From: Idiomarina sp. 34-48-12
GTDB lineage: Bacteria; Pseudomonadota; Gammaproteobacteria; Enterobacterales; Alteromonadaceae
DNA length: 43,617 bases
Assembly: GCA_002279005.1 (NCBI GenBank)
Contig: NCJS01000004.1
Span: 1 to 43,617 of the forward strand
Direction: 5' to 3'
The notes under the pieces are model-generated. The model searched no databases. It was given only the letters and a program-made list of their open reading frames with translations, and was not told the DNA's origin. Every line of letters starts with the position of its first letter. The first letter of the stretch is position 1. The position numbers were made by a program, and so were the translations under genes. Below are positions 26,997-35,934 of the stretch, piece after piece.

Positions 26997-28505
26997 ATGA
27001 ACGATAAAACGCAAGCCCCTGAGTTGGACGTCAATGAACAAATCGCCCAGCGCAAGGCTAAGCTTGCTGCGTTGCGCGAGCGAGGCGTAGCATTCCCGAA
27101 TGATTTCCGTCGCGACAGTTTAGCTGCTGAATTGCATGAACAATTTGATGGTTCTGAGAAAGAAGAGCTCGCGTCAAAGGGCATTCGTGTCAGTGTTGCT
27201 GGTCGTATGATGACGCGTCGTATTATGGGCAAGGCAAGTTTTGCGACCATTCAAGATATGTCTGGCCAAATTCAGCTCTACGTAGCGCGTGACAATCTGC
27301 CTGAAGGTTTTTATAACGAAGAATTCAAGAAATGGGATTTAGGCGACATCGTTGGTGCTTCTGGAACACTTTTTATCACGGGTACCGGTGAATTGAGTGT
27401 GCAAGTCGATGACGTTCGTTTATTGACGAAGGCGTTACGCCCGTTACCTGATAAGTTCCACGGTTTATCGGACCAAGAGATGCGCTATCGTCAGCGCTAC
27501 TTGGATTTGATTACCAATCAAGAGTCTCGCAATACCTTTATTGTGCGTTCAAAAGTGGTGGATTATATTCGCCGCTACTTAGCGGAAAAGCAGTTCTTGG
27601 AAGTGGAAACGCCGATGATGCAAACCATTCCTGGCGGCGCCGCAGCGCGTCCGTTTGTGACGCATCACAATGCTTTAGATATGCAGTTATATCTGCGTAT
27701 TGCGCCGGAGCTTTATTTGAAGCGTTTGGTTGTTGGTGGTTTCGAAAAAGTGTTTGAAATTAACCGTAACTTCCGTAACGAAGGTCTATCGACGCGCCAT
27801 AACCCAGAGTTCACCATGCTTGAGTTCTACTGGGCCTATGCCGACTACCAAGATTTGATGGATTTAACCGAAGACATGCTGCGTGGCATGACCACCGAAA
27901 TTCTTGGGTCAGCGCAATTTGAAAGTGAAGGCGTTCAGTACGACTTCGGTAAGTCGTTTGCGCGAATGACAGTGAAAGAAGCGATTCTAGAGCATCTGCC
28001 ATCAGCTACCGAAGCGCAGCTCGATAGTCTTGAACAAGCAACCGCTTTGGCTGAATCGTTAGGTATTAAAGTGAAGTCAAACTGGGGCTTGGGTAAAATC
28101 CAAATCGAAATTTTCGAAGAGGTAGCCGAACATAAGCTCATGCAGCCAACCTTCATTACCGCTTACCCAGCTGAGGTTTCGCCATTGGCTCGCCGTAACG
28201 ACAACGATCCGTTTATTACCGATCGCTTTGAATTCTTTGTTGGCGGACGTGAGCTGGCAAACGGCTTCTCGGAGCTTAATGACGCCGAAGATCAAGCAGA
28301 ACGCTTCCGTGAGCAAGTTCAGCAAAAAGAAGCGGGTGATGACGAAGCGATGTTCTATGACGAAGATTATGTGACAGCGTTAGAACATGGTTTGCCGCCA
28401 ACAGCGGGTGAGGGTATCGGGATTGATCGGTTGGTAATGTTGTTGACTGATTCGCCGTCAATTCGTGATGTGTTGTTGTTCCCGCACATGCGCCCTAAAA
28501 AATAA
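26997..28505 (+). CDS. lysS: Lysine--tRNA ligase (class II)
   Basis: LysS charges tRNA-Lys. The 502-residue protein has an N-terminal OB-fold anticodon-binding domain (about 55-150) and a class II catalytic core. Motif 2 is in [20 protein letters not shown] (about residues 258-277) and motif 3 is [10 protein letters not shown] near residue 480. The catalytic core also shows [14 protein letters not shown]. The ATG has a GAGGAAAC ribosome site about 10 bases upstream. It follows prfB after 47 bases, the conserved pair, and ends at a strong bidirectional-looking terminator. Class I LysK is unrelated in sequence, so the class II call is secure. Confidence 0.97.
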   Translation: MNDKTQAPELDVNEQIAQRKAKLAALRERGVAFPNDFRRDSLAAELHEQFDGSEKEELASKGIRVSVAGRMMTRRIMGKASFATIQDMSGQIQLYVARDNLPEGFYNEEFKKWDLGDIVGASGTLFITGTGELSVQVDDVRLLTKALRPLPDKFHGLSDQEMRYRQRYLDLITNQESRNTFIVRSKVVDYIRRYLAEKQFLEVETPMMQTIPGGAAARPFVTHHNALDMQLYLRIAPELYLKRLVVGGFEKVFEINRNFRNEGLSTRHNPEFTMLEFYWAYADYQDLMDLTEDMLRGMTTEILGSAQFESEGVQYDFGKSFARMTVKEAILEHLPSATEAQLDSLEQATALAESLGIKVKSNWGLGKIQIEIFEEVAEHKLMQPTFITAYPAEVSPLARRNDNDPFITDRFEFFVGGRELANGFSELNDAEDQAERFREQVQQKEAGDDEAMFYDEDYVTALEHGLPPTAGEGIGIDRLVMLLTDSPSIRDVLLFPHMRPKK

Positions 28506-28525
28506 GAGCGTTATTGGTTATTCAT

Positions 28526-28553
28526 AGCCCGGCGTTTTACGCCGGGCTTTTTT
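28526..28553 (+). terminator. Rho-independent terminator after lysS
   Basis: AGCCCGGCG (28526-28534) and CGCCGGGCT (28540-28548) form a perfect 9 bp GC-rich stem with a 5-base loop, followed by a run of T residues to 28553. It ends the recJ-prfB-lysS side, just before a heptamer repeat. Confidence 0.95.
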
Positions 28554-28561
28554 ATAGCCGA

Positions 28562-28610
28562 CTAACGATTAACGAATAACGACTAACGACTAACGAGTAA
28601 CGAGTAACGA
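28562..28610 (+). repeat. Heptanucleotide tandem repeat (NTAACGA)7
   Basis: Seven back-to-back copies of a 7-base unit fill 28562-28610. Six positions are invariant (TAACGA) and only the first base varies, in the order C, T, A, C, C, G, G. The array lies between the lysS terminator and the stop codon (28612-28614) of the convergent PLP-enzyme gene, with one base separating them. It is non-coding on both strands as far as I can see. Confidence 0.95.
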
Positions 28611-28611
28611 A

Positions 28612-29766
28612 TTAGGTCTTGGGAAGTGCTTGTAGCAAGTCAGCCAGTAGCTCGTGTTTTTCTTCAATGCCGGCTGATAAGCGCAGCAAATCTGGCGGGC
28701 AGGGGGTGCCTTCGCCTTCAACGCTGGCGCGATGTTCTATCAAGCTTTCGACGCCGCCGAGCGATGTGGCGCGTTTCCATAATTTGGTGTTTGCAGCTAG
28801 ATGCACAGCGGCGTGTTCACCCCCCTTGACGCGAACGGAGAGCATTCCACCGAAACCACCATGCATTTGCTTACAGGCGACCTTATGCCCAGCAAAACTT
28901 GGTAACCCGGGATACAACACCTCGAGAATCTGTGGATGCTGTTCTAGTTGCTCGGCTAAGAACATGGCATTGCTACAGCTCTCTCTTACCCGTAAATGCA
29001 TGGTCCGCATGCCGCGCAGTAATTGCGCCGCGTCATGCGGGCTAGGCACGGCACCGCCTTGAGCGCGCACTGCACGAATACGCTGCCAATAAGGCGAATC
29101 TTGTTTGGTAATTAACGCACCAGCAATGACATCTGAGTGGCCGTTTAGATATTTCGTGGCGCTATGCATCACAATATCTGCACCCAGCGCGAGTGGTTGA
29201 GTCAGTAACGGTGTTGCACAAGTGGAGTCGACGGCAACCGCCGCACCGGCAGATTTCGCTAATTCACTGATGGCAGCGATATCACTGATAGTCCACATTG
29301 GGTTGCCAGGCGTTTCTAACCAAACTAACTTGGTTTGCTGCGGCTTGAAAGCCGTAGCGACAGCGTCAAGGTCGGTCATGTCGACAAAATCGATGCGTAA
29401 GCCCCAATCAGTGGCGAAATTAAGCAACCAATGACGCAGTGCCCAATACATGACGGTTGGTGCAACCACATGATCACCAGGCTTTAAACCCAAAAATACG
29501 GCCGTGGCTGCCGCCATACCCGAACCAAATAACAAGGCTTGCTCGCCGTCTTCAAGTTGACATAACAGCTGCTCAACTGGCTTATACGTTGGATTGTCTG
29601 CACGCGAATAGACGTTACCGGTTGGGTAGGTATTATCCGCACCGCGAATGTAAGTGGTGGCGACGTGGATAGGGAGCACGACACCTTGACTTTCTTGGTC
29701 GATTTTACCGAGCGCCTGAGCAAGTGCGGTGGCAGAACTAAATGGATAAGCTTTGCTGTTGGTCAT
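28612..29766 (-). CDS. Cys/Met-metabolism PLP-dependent enzyme (cystathionine gamma-synthase/lyase family)
   Basis: This is a type I-fold PLP enzyme of the trans-sulfuration family; the exact reaction (gamma-synthase, gamma-lyase, beta-lyase or homoserine sulfhydrylase) cannot be settled from sequence by eye. I start it at the ATG at 29766 (384 residues); a GTG at 29778 would add four. The PLP lysine is Lys-205 in SATKYLNGHSDV, with Asp-180 in the DST pair to hold the pyridine nitrogen. The phosphate-binding VYSRADNPT (52-60) and GSGMAAATA (81-89) are present, and so is the ETPGNP block. It is convergent with lysS and lies downstream of the slyD terminator, with its own likely promoter. No neighbouring sulfur gene narrows the substrate. 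Confidence 0.88.
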   Translation of the reverse strand: MTNSKAYPFSSATALAQALGKIDQESQGVVLPIHVATTYIRGADNTYPTGNVYSRADNPTYKPVEQLLCQLEDGEQALLFGSGMAAATAVFLGLKPGDHVVAPTVMYWALRHWLLNFATDWGLRIDFVDMTDLDAVATAFKPQQTKLVWLETPGNPMWTISDIAAISELAKSAGAAVAVDSTCATPLLTQPLALGADIVMHSATKYLNGHSDVIAGALITKQDSPYWQRIRAVRAQGGAVPSPHDAAQLLRGMRTMHLRVRESCSNAMFLAEQLEQHPQILEVLYPGLPSFAGHKVACKQMHGGFGGMLSVRVKGGEHAAVHLAANTKLWKRATSLGGVESLIEHRASVEGEGTPCPPDLLRLSAGIEEKHELLADLLQALPKT

Positions 29767-29804
29767 GAATAAAGTCACTTGTGAGAATGGCGAATGTGGT
29801 GATT

Positions 29805-29810
29805 AGTATA
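29805..29810 (-). promoter_or_regulatory. Candidate -10 box for the PLP-enzyme gene
   Basis: TATACT on the minus strand lies 38 bases upstream of the chosen ATG. No good -35 hexamer is found; the expected position falls in the T run of the slyD terminator. It is a partial match only. Confidence 0.35.
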
Positions 29811-29825
29811 CGCTGAATTGCGCAT

Positions 29826-29851
29826 AAAAAAACGCACCTGAGGGTGCGTTT
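29826..29851 (-). terminator. Rho-independent terminator after slyD
   Basis: AAACGCACC (29830-29838) and GGTGCGTTT (29843-29851) form a 9 bp stem with a 4-base loop. The T run on the minus strand (opposite the A run at 29826-29832) follows the stem. It sits 20 bases past the slyD stop. Confidence 0.9.
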
Positions 29852-29871
29852 TTGTCGCAATTTTCTGCGAA

Positions 29872-30360
29872 TTAGCCGTGGTTATGGTTACCATCAGCAT
29901 GCACGTGGCCGTGGTCCAATTCGCTTGGATCAGCATCACGTACTTCAACGACTTCAACGTCAAAGTTTAACGTTGTACCAGCTAACGGATGGTTACCGTC
30001 AACAGTTACTTCGTCATCGCTCACGTCAACAATCATGACAGACTGCTCACCAGCATCAGTGCTAGCGCGGAACTGCATGCCAACAGCAACTTCGTTGTCG
30101 CCAAACAAGCTGCGTGGAACGGTTTGAATAAGACCGTCATGACGCTCGCCGTAGGCATCAGCTGGTTGAATTTCAGCTTCAAATTTGTCGCCAGTTGCTT
30201 TACCGTCAAGTGCGTTCTCAAGACCTTTGATCAACATACCGCGACCAAAGATAAACTGTAGTGGCTGACCTTCTTTTGATTGATCCAGAACTTGGCCTTC
30301 GGCGGTTTTCACGGTGTAGTGAATTCCAACAACTTTGTCCTGGCTAATAGTTTGACTCAT
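29872..30360 (-). CDS. slyD: FKBP-type peptidyl-prolyl isomerase SlyD
   Basis: SlyD is a cytoplasmic proline isomerase, chaperone and metallochaperone that helps load nickel into hydrogenase and is required by some phages. The 162-residue protein has the SlyD arrangement: an FKBP domain split by the insert-in-flap domain (about 75-120). Key blocks are KVVGIHYTVKTAEGQVLD, LQFIFGRGMLIKGLENAL and NHPLAGTTLNFDVEVV. The tail is His-rich (DHGHVHADGNHNHG), shorter than the long Cys/His tail of E. coli (196 residues), so metal capacity is probably lower. Its ATG overlaps the ygfZ stop by 4 bases, so the two are co-transcribed. Confidence 0.94.
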   Translation of the reverse strand: MSQTISQDKVVGIHYTVKTAEGQVLDQSKEGQPLQFIFGRGMLIKGLENALDGKATGDKFEAEIQPADAYGERHDGLIQTVPRSLFGDNEVAVGMQFRASTDAGEQSVMIVDVSDDEVTVDGNHPLAGTTLNFDVEVVEVRDADPSELDHGHVHADGNHNHG

Positions 30361-31313
30361 GATTCATCCAAGTTATAAGGCAGTGGGTAAATTTCCAAAA
30401 GACTCGCGTCATCATCTTTCACTCTCAGCTTAGTATTTGCCTCAATATCGCTCGGCAATACCGCTAAGAGATCAAGTTGATTGTCAGCACGGCTCACTGC
30501 ATTAATTACCGTACCGGCACGTCGCCAATTGTCACCAAGTTGCTGTTCCAGCGTGGCACCGGCTGAAACCGATTGCCCTTGGCCAACTAAACGAAACAGT
30601 GCTCGCTTCTGCTTGCCCAGATATTTCATCCGAGCGATGGTCTCCTGGCCGATATAACACCCCTTGGTAAAACTAATACCATGCAACGCCTGTACGTTCA
30701 GCATTTGGGGCACATACTCTAATATTGTACCTGAAACTAGTGTCGGTCGACCACGTTCAATTTCAAGCGCATTCCAAGCATCCATTGAAGAATTCGTAGG
30801 AAAGTTATCACGTTCGGTTACCAAAAGGTACTGATCTGGCTGACTACCCAAGGTTAGTGCGACGCCATCTGAAAAAGCAGTTACGGCTTGCTCATCGGCA
30901 ACATTCAGCGGTTGTTCAAGCCACTCAGCTAAACGCGCTGGTGCCGCTGTGCCAAATACGCCAAACAGTGATAATTGCTCAGAAGCATCGACGATATCAG
31001 TTTTGCTAAATACACCGAACTTTTGTAACTGGGCCAGACTAGCGGCAATGGCGTCTTTGTGACTCAGCAATAACACACTGTCAGCAAAGCGAGTGACGAA
31101 CAACGTGCTCATCGCTTTCCCTTTATTGTCGCAGTGCGCGGCAAATAACCAGCCGTGGTCACTGAGTTGCTTCATGTCACAGGATAACTGCCCCTGCAAA
31201 AATTCATCAGTTTGTGGACCGGTCAGACGAATAACGCCGTAATCTGTTAATGAAACCGTTACGTATTCAGGCTGAGCTTTGGTAAACTCTGTATCTAACA
31301 CACGAAACCTCAC
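30357..31313 (-). CDS. ygfZ: tRNA-modifying / Fe-S assembly protein YgfZ
   Basis: YgfZ is a folate-binding protein related to the glycine-cleavage T protein. It helps maintain certain Fe-S enzymes, including MiaB, so its loss affects tRNA thio-modification. The 318-residue protein has the family signature KGCYIGQETIARMKYLG with its conserved Cys near residue 220. The N-terminal part contains IRLTGPQTDEFLQGQLSCDM. The start at 31313 is a GTG; another GTG four codons downstream is possible, and neither ribosome site is strong. It is divergent from sdhE, as ygfZ and sdhE are in E. coli, and followed by slyD. Confidence 0.93.
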   Translation of the reverse strand: MRFRVLDTEFTKAQPEYVTVSLTDYGVIRLTGPQTDEFLQGQLSCDMKQLSDHGWLFAAHCDNKGKAMSTLFVTRFADSVLLLSHKDAIAASLAQLQKFGVFSKTDIVDASEQLSLFGVFGTAAPARLAEWLEQPLNVADEQAVTAFSDGVALTLGSQPDQYLLVTERDNFPTNSSMDAWNALEIERGRPTLVSGTILEYVPQMLNVQALHGISFTKGCYIGQETIARMKYLGKQKRALFRLVGQGQSVSAGATLEQQLGDNWRRAGTVINAVSRADNQLDLLAVLPSDIEANTKLRVKDDDASLLEIYPLPYNLDES

Positions 31314-31351
31314 TTTCTCATCGATAAACGAATAGATGGGGATGTTTTTTC

Positions 31352-31357
31352 ATTATA
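31352..31357 (-). promoter_or_regulatory. -10 box for ygfZ-slyD
   Basis: A perfect TATAAT on the minus strand lies about 39 bases upstream of the ygfZ start. The -35 region has only a weak match, so strength is uncertain. Confidence 0.45.
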
Positions 31358-31409
31358 CAAGCCGTTTTATTTCACGACGCATATTTTTTGTCGTAAAAGA
31401 AGGATTCGC

Positions 31410-31682
31410 ATGGAAAAGTTGCAACAAAATGCCGACACATTGAAAGATAAAAATCGTCTTCGTTGGGCGTGCCGCCGTGGCATGTTAGAACTCGATGTTT
31501 TATTTATGCCATTCGTTGAAGAAGCATACGATGATCTGAATGCACAGCAGCAAGACGCTTTTCGACGTTTACTAACTTGTGATGATCCTGATTTGTTCGC
31601 GTGGTTTATGGGGCATCAAAAGTGCGAAGATGAAGAGCTTGCAGGCATGGTGGCGTATATACTCGGCCGCGTTAAAGTCTAA
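31410..31682 (+). CDS. sdhE: FAD assembly factor SdhE
   Basis: SdhE (YgfY/CptB) attaches FAD covalently to succinate dehydrogenase SdhA and fumarate reductase FrdA. The 90-residue helical protein has the RGxxE motif at 23-27 (RRGMLELD), with the acidic FMPFVEEAYDDL helix next. The length is typical. The ATG has an AAGGA ribosome site. It is followed 17 bases later by a shortened ygfX, its usual operon partner, and is divergent from ygfZ. The nadB gene on the other side encodes another flavoenzyme; a link to NadB is not known. Confidence 0.93.
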   Translation: MEKLQQNADTLKDKNRLRWACRRGMLELDVLFMPFVEEAYDDLNAQQQDAFRRLLTCDDPDLFAWFMGHQKCEDEELAGMVAYILGRVKV

Positions 31683-31699
31683 CTCTAAGCGCATTTGCT

Positions 31700-31999
31700 A
31701 TGCTTTGGCAGCTGACAGTTCGGCCATGGGCGTGGCTACGGTTGCCATCTCATGTCTGGGGCGTGAATAACGACACGGGTGTTTGGGTGCAACTAGACGA
31801 CTTCGACCAAAGGTGTTGGCACTTGCAGCCGTTATCGTGGGTTACCCCTTGGGGAGCATTACTCATTTTGCACCATCCGAACACGGCGCGGCGCTGGTTA
31901 TGGCTACCGCGCAGTTGGCTTGGCGATGCGCAATATCGACGCCTAGCTCGATTTTTGTTGCGTTGGCGTCAATACGGTCGGCTTCGCCTCAGCCAGTAA
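31700..31999 (+). CDS. Truncated YgfX-like protein (C-terminal domain only)
   Basis: YgfX (CptA) is normally an inner-membrane protein of about 135 residues. It has an N-terminal pair of membrane segments and a small soluble C-terminal domain, and is encoded just after sdhE. Here the 99-residue product has only the soluble part: [31 protein letters not shown] and a basic C-terminal helix ([12 protein letters not shown]) resemble that domain. No membrane hairpin is seen, and none is encoded upstream since sdhE is intact. Tryptophan is very frequent (12 of 99). The last 57 bases overlap convergent nadB. The family call rests on position and motif style; it may be a reduced but functional gene or a remnant. 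Confidence 0.6.
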   Translation: MLWQLTVRPWAWLRLPSHVWGVNNDTGVWVQLDDFDQRCWHLQPLSWVTPWGALLILHHPNTARRWLWLPRSWLGDAQYRRLARFLLRWRQYGRLRLSQ

Positions 32000-33535
32000 T
32001 TCAGGGTAGTCGAGGTTGTAATGTAGACCGCGACTCTCATGTCGGGCCATGGCACTGCGCACAATTAATTCAGCCACTTGCACCAAATTACGTAGCTCCA
32101 ACAAATTATTACTGACTTTGAAGTGACTGTAATATTCATGAATTTCTTGCTGCAATAATTCAATGCGGCGTAATGCGCGTTGTAGCCGTTTGTTGGTGCG
32201 AACAATACCGACATAGTCCCACATAAAGAGACGCAGTTCGTGCCAGTTATGTTGAATGATGACCTCTTCATCAGAGTCATTCACTTGGCTTTCGTCCCAA
32301 ACGGGCAGGTCGGTACGTAACTTAACCTGCTGCAATTGTTCGATGATGTTGGTTGCTGCCGCTCGGGCAAACACCAGACATTCGAGCAGTGAGTTGCTCG
32401 CCATACGGTTGGCGCCGTGCAAACCGGTATAGGCAACTTCGCCAATGGCGTACAAATTACTGACCGCCGTTCGCGCGTTTAAATCTGTTTTTACACCACC
32501 GCAAGTGTAGTGGGCGGCAGGGACAACCGGCATTGGTTGTTTGCTGATATCAATACCTAAACTTAAGCATTTGTCATAAATGTTCGGAAAATGTTCTTGG
32601 ATAAACGCTTTTGGCTTATGCGAAATATCTAAGAACATACAATCAGCACCGAGACGCTTCATTTCATAGTCGATAGCGCGAGCGACCACGTCACGAGGCG
32701 CAAGCTCTGCTGCTGGGTGAAATTCAGGCATAAAGCGACTGCCATCCGGACGACGTAATACAGCGCCCTCGCCACGTAACGCTTCAGTTAGCAGGAATGA
32801 TTGGGCGTTGGGATGAAATAAGCAGGTTGGGTGAAATTGATTAAATTCCATGTTCGCAACTTGGCATCCGGCACGCCACGCCATGGCAATACCGTCGCCA
32901 CTGGCGACATCAGGGTTGCTTGTATACTGATAAACTTTACTGGCGCCGCCGGTACATAAAGCGACGAATCGCGCCGCAATTGTTTCAACGCGTTGATTCA
33001 CACGATTCAATATATACGCGCCGTAACAACGCTGTTCACCACCAACATGCTTATGCGTAATCAAATCAACCGCATTGACGCGTTCTAGAATCGTAATGTT
33101 CGGATGTTGTTTGGTCTGTTCAACTAATGTGGTCTGCACCGCGCGACCAGTCGCATCTGCCGCATGGAGAATACGGCGATGGCTATGGCCACCCTCTTGA
33201 TTTAAGTGAAACTGACCATCGTCAACACGATCAAAGCCAACCCCGATATCAATGAGCCATTGCAAGCTTTCTTTAGCGTGACTTGTGGTAAACTTTACCG
33301 CATCAATGTCACATAATCCGGCACCAGCAACTAATGTGTCGTCAACGTGGCTTTCAATGCTATCATTCTCATCGAATACAGCAGCGATACCGCCTTGTGC
33401 GTAGTAGGTTGAGCCTTCGGTTAATGGTCCTTTCGAAAGTACCGTAACTTGGGCATGGTCAGCGAGTTGTAAAGCTAGTGTTAAACCAGCAGCGCCGCTA
33501 CCAATAATGAGTACATCGCATTGATAATGTGACAT
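31943..33535 (-). CDS. nadB: L-aspartate oxidase
   Basis: NadB is an FAD enzyme oxidising L-aspartate to iminoaspartate, the first step of de novo NAD synthesis, feeding NadA. The protein has the N-terminal FAD motif [17 protein letters not shown], then [45 protein letters not shown] and [19 protein letters not shown] chose the ATG at 33535 (530 residues) because GGA lies just upstream; an ATG at 33544 would add three residues. It is divergent from rpoE, as in E. coli. The C-terminus overlaps the end of ygfX by 57 bases, and no terminator is evident. Confidence 0.96.
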   Translation of the reverse strand: MSHYQCDVLIIGSGAAGLTLALQLADHAQVTVLSKGPLTEGSTYYAQGGIAAVFDENDSIESHVDDTLVAGAGLCDIDAVKFTTSHAKESLQWLIDIGVGFDRVDDGQFHLNQEGGHSHRRILHAADATGRAVQTTLVEQTKQHPNITILERVNAVDLITHKHVGGEQRCYGAYILNRVNQRVETIAARFVALCTGGASKVYQYTSNPDVASGDGIAMAWRAGCQVANMEFNQFHPTCLFHPNAQSFLLTEALRGEGAVLRRPDGSRFMPEFHPAAELAPRDVVARAIDYEMKRLGADCMFLDISHKPKAFIQEHFPNIYDKCLSLGIDISKQPMPVVPAAHYTCGGVKTDLNARTAVSNLYAIGEVAYTGLHGANRMASNSLLECLVFARAAATNIIEQLQQVKLRTDLPVWDESQVNDSDEEVIIQHNWHELRLFMWDYVGIVRTNKRLQRALRRIELLQQEIHEYYSHFKVSNNLLELRNLVQVAELIVRSAMARHESRGLHYNLDYPELLAEAKPTVLTPTQQKSS

Positions 33536-33601
33536 TTGTTCCATAAAGTATGTGGGATATTTTGCGTGACAACACGCTGATCTGCCAAAGGAATAAAAGC
33601 G

Positions 33602-33630
33602 ATTTTACTCTTTTGAATTTTTTTTGCGAA
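33602..33630 (-). promoter_or_regulatory. Candidate sigma-70 promoter for nadB
   Basis: On the minus strand TTCGCA (33625-33630) and TAAAAT (33602-33607) are separated by 17 bases, upstream of nadB. Its -35 box shares three bases with the rpoE sigma-E -35 box at 33628-33633. Confidence 0.45.
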
Positions 33631-33654
33631 CTTTTTACGAACACTTGGGTCATA
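33628..33654 (+). promoter_or_regulatory. Sigma-E-type autoregulatory promoter of rpoE-rseABC
   Basis: GAACTT (33628-33633) and TCATA (33650-33654) are separated by 16 bases, a good -35 and a fair -10 for sigma-E. In E. coli rpoE is transcribed from its own sigma-E promoter (established), which supports the call. The leader to the ATG is about 60 bases. Confidence 0.6.
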
Positions 33655-33717
33655 CTTTGCAAGTACGCAACGGGCCTAATATCTGACGTAGCTAGGGGTT
33701 GAGGAGAGCGGGCTCGG

Positions 33718-34296
33718 ATGAGCGAACAAGAAACAGATAAAGCCCTGGTAGAACGAGTGCAACAGGGCGACCAAAGAGCCTTTGATTTGTTGGTAAAAAA
33801 ATATCAGCACAAAGTGATGAGTCTGATATCACGCTATGTCAAACAGCAGGCCGATGTGCCAGACGTAGCCCAAGAAACATTTGTGAAAGCTTATCGTGCA
33901 TTAGCTAATTTTCGTGGCGATAGTGCGTTTTATACTTGGCTGTATCGCATTGCGGTAAATACTGCGAAGAATTATTTAGTGGCACAAGGGCGTAAGCCGC
34001 CCGCCAATGATGTCGATGCCGATGAAGCTGAGTTTTATGAGGGAAGCGGTGCGCTGAAAGACAGCGCTTCTCCAGAAAGTATGTTGTTAACCGATGAAAT
34101 TCGTGACGTTGTTATGCGAACCATCGATGATTTACCGGAAGATTTGCGTCGTGCTATAACACTGCGTGAAATTGAAGGTTTAGGTTATGAAGAAATAGCC
34201 ATTGAAATGGATTGTCCTATTGGCACCGTGCGTTCACGAATATTCCGAGCGCGTGAGGCGATAGATCAACAATTACGGCCGTTATTAGAGCGCTAA
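33718..34296 (+). CDS. rpoE: RNA polymerase sigma factor RpoE (sigma-E)
   Basis: Sigma-E is the ECF sigma factor for envelope stress, held by RseA until RseA is degraded. The 192-residue protein has region 2 (DVAQETFVKAYRALANFRGDS and TWLYRIAVNTAKNYL) and region 4 with its helix-turn-helix (YEEIAIEMDCPIGTVRSRIFRAREAI). The length is the same as E. coli. It heads rpoE-rseA-rseB-rseC, the complete control circuit, with gaps of 20 bases to rseA. A sigma-E promoter lies upstream, so it should be autoregulated. Confidence 0.97.
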   Translation: MSEQETDKALVERVQQGDQRAFDLLVKKYQHKVMSLISRYVKQQADVPDVAQETFVKAYRALANFRGDSAFYTWLYRIAVNTAKNYLVAQGRKPPANDVDADEAEFYEGSGALKDSASPESMLLTDEIRDVVMRTIDDLPEDLRRAITLREIEGLGYEEIAIEMDCPIGTVRSRIFRAREAIDQQLRPLLER

Positions 34297-34316
34297 ACTG
34301 AATTTGAGGAAGCTTT

Positions 34317-34949
34317 ATGTCTGATCGTTGCAAACAAAATGCCTCAGCACTATTAGATAATCACTTTGGTGATTCAGGTGCTGATGCTGAACGTCCATTT
34401 AATGCTGAAGTTTCAGCGTTGTTGGACGATGAACAGGCACAGGCCGTATGGCAACGCTATGCGTTAGTCGGACACCTGATGCGTGGTGATGCGCAAACGA
34501 ATCAACAAATTGATATCAGTGCTCGCGTTGCGGCGCAATTATCCCAGGAATCGGTAGTGGTACAGCCTTCGGTGCAGCAAGGTGGCGCCATGGCGCGTGC
34601 GGCAAACCGCTGGCTCAAGCCTGCCGGTAGTATTGCGATTGCTGCGAGTGTTGCGTTAGTTGCTGTTGTCACCGTTCAACAGCCAGTGGTTGACGTTGAA
34701 CAGGCAACACCAAGCGTCACTTCGCCAGCGCTCATTACAAATCCATTTGGTGGTCGAAATCCGGTAAGTTACAACACAGTGATTGAAGCGCAAGCGCCGT
34801 CAGAGGCAGAAATTGCTCAACAACGCCAATTACTCCAGTCATATATGTTAGATCACCAGCGTCAATTGCAGCTGTCATTGCAAGCAGACAAAGAGCAACA
34901 GCAGCAAGAATCATCAACCGTTGAGAAGTTAAACGAACAGAATGACTAA
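34317..34949 (+). CDS. rseA: Anti-sigma-E factor RseA
   Basis: RseA sequesters sigma-E with its cytoplasmic N-terminal domain and is cut in sequence by DegS and RseP. The 210-residue protein has the N-terminal segment NAEVSALLDDEQAQAVWQRYALVGHLMRGD (about 29-58) matching the sigma-binding domain. A single membrane span lies at about 103-120 (PAGSIAIAASVALVAVVTVQ), and a periplasmic tail is rich in Gln near the end (KEQQQQESS). The tail should bind RseB. It overlaps rseB by 8 bases. Its protease RseP is encoded in this window at 11385-12740. Confidence 0.95.
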   Translation: MSDRCKQNASALLDNHFGDSGADAERPFNAEVSALLDDEQAQAVWQRYALVGHLMRGDAQTNQQIDISARVAAQLSQESVVVQPSVQQGGAMARAANRWLKPAGSIAIAASVALVAVVTVQQPVVDVEQATPSVTSPALITNPFGGRNPVSYNTVIEAQAPSEAEIAQQRQLLQSYMLDHQRQLQLSLQADKEQQQQESSTVEKLNEQND

Positions 34950-35934
34950 ATATGTTGTTGCGGTTGCACTTTGGTTGGTTGCAATCGCCCCCCTAGGCGC
35001 CAATGCACAACAAGAGGTGACTGCAGAACGCGCCGCCAATATGGGCCAAATATGGTTTGACCGCATGGCCCGTTCTTTGCGTGACCTCAATTTTGAAGCG
35101 ACCTTAGTCCAAAGCCAAGGGCAGCGGATTCAACCCTTAGTTTGGTTTCATGGTAACTATGACCACACCACCGACCTTGAGTTATTAATTTATCTTAACG
35201 GTGCGGATACGCGGGCATTGCGCGTGGGTGATCAAACGTATTATTACTCTCAAGCAGGTGGGTCATATACGCTTCAATCCGATGTCACGGTTGGACTCAT
35301 TCCGCCCGCGTTCTACGAACCATTTGCGAATATCAATCAACATTATCAAGTGATTGCCAGCGGCGGTATGCGAGTGACGGGACGTCCTGCCCAGTATTTG
35401 CGGCTCATTAGTCGAGACGATAATCGCTATCACTATGATCTTTGGGTTGATCGTGACTCGGGAATGCTGTTGAAACTGCAAATGATGACCCCACAAGGTG
35501 AGGTTCTCGAACAGTTACAATTAACGTCGATTAGTTTTTCTGACCAAATACCAGAGCAGCTCACTGAAGTAAGCGCCATTCAACGTCCGCCGAAGCTTTA
35601 TGATACGCAGCAACTGGCTGAACTCCGTTTCCCGTTGCGCCCGAATTGGCTACCTGGTGGCTTTGATTTGCGTCGTTCACATCATCGTCAGTTGTATGAT
35701 ACGCAATTACCAACCGATTATTTTCTATTTAGCGATGGTCTTACCGAAGTATCGATTTATGTGACTGATCAACGCGCTCAAAAATTACCAAGCTTGGCCT
35801 ACCAAGGGCCCGAATCACTCGTGAACACCTTTGTTGAAGGACACGCCGTGACGGTGGTAGGTAAACTACCTGCAGATACATTGCGTCGTATCGCTGAGAA
35901 TATGGTCGTAACAACTCAGGATATGCAGCAGTGA
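34942..35934 (+). CDS. rseB: Sigma-E regulatory protein RseB (MucB)
   Basis: RseB is a periplasmic protein that binds RseA and shields it from DegS, releasing it when it senses lipopolysaccharide intermediates. The 330-residue protein has a signal peptide (about 1-23, ANA/QQ). The MucB/RseB N-terminal lipoprotein-like domain (about 40-210) contains LWVDRDSGMLLKLQ, and the C-terminal domain that contacts RseA follows. It overlaps rseA by 8 bases and rseC by 4 bases, in the standard order. No lipobox is visible, so it is soluble. Confidence 0.94.
   Translation: MTKYVVAVALWLVAIAPLGANAQQEVTAERAANMGQIWFDRMARSLRDLNFEATLVQSQGQRIQPLVWFHGNYDHTTDLELLIYLNGADTRALRVGDQTYYYSQAGGSYTLQSDVTVGLIPPAFYEPFANINQHYQVIASGGMRVTGRPAQYLRLISRDDNRYHYDLWVDRDSGMLLKLQMMTPQGEVLEQLQLTSISFSDQIPEQLTEVSAIQRPPKLYDTQQLAELRFPLRPNWLPGGFDLRRSHHRQLYDTQLPTDYFLFSDGLTEVSIYVTDQRAQKLPSLAYQGPESLVNTFVEGHAVTVVGKLPADTLRRIAENMVVTTQDMQQ

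Noticed and set aside
28562..28610. CRISPR array for the heptamer repeat
   Set aside because: Units are 7 bases with no spacers, and no cas genes are nearby.
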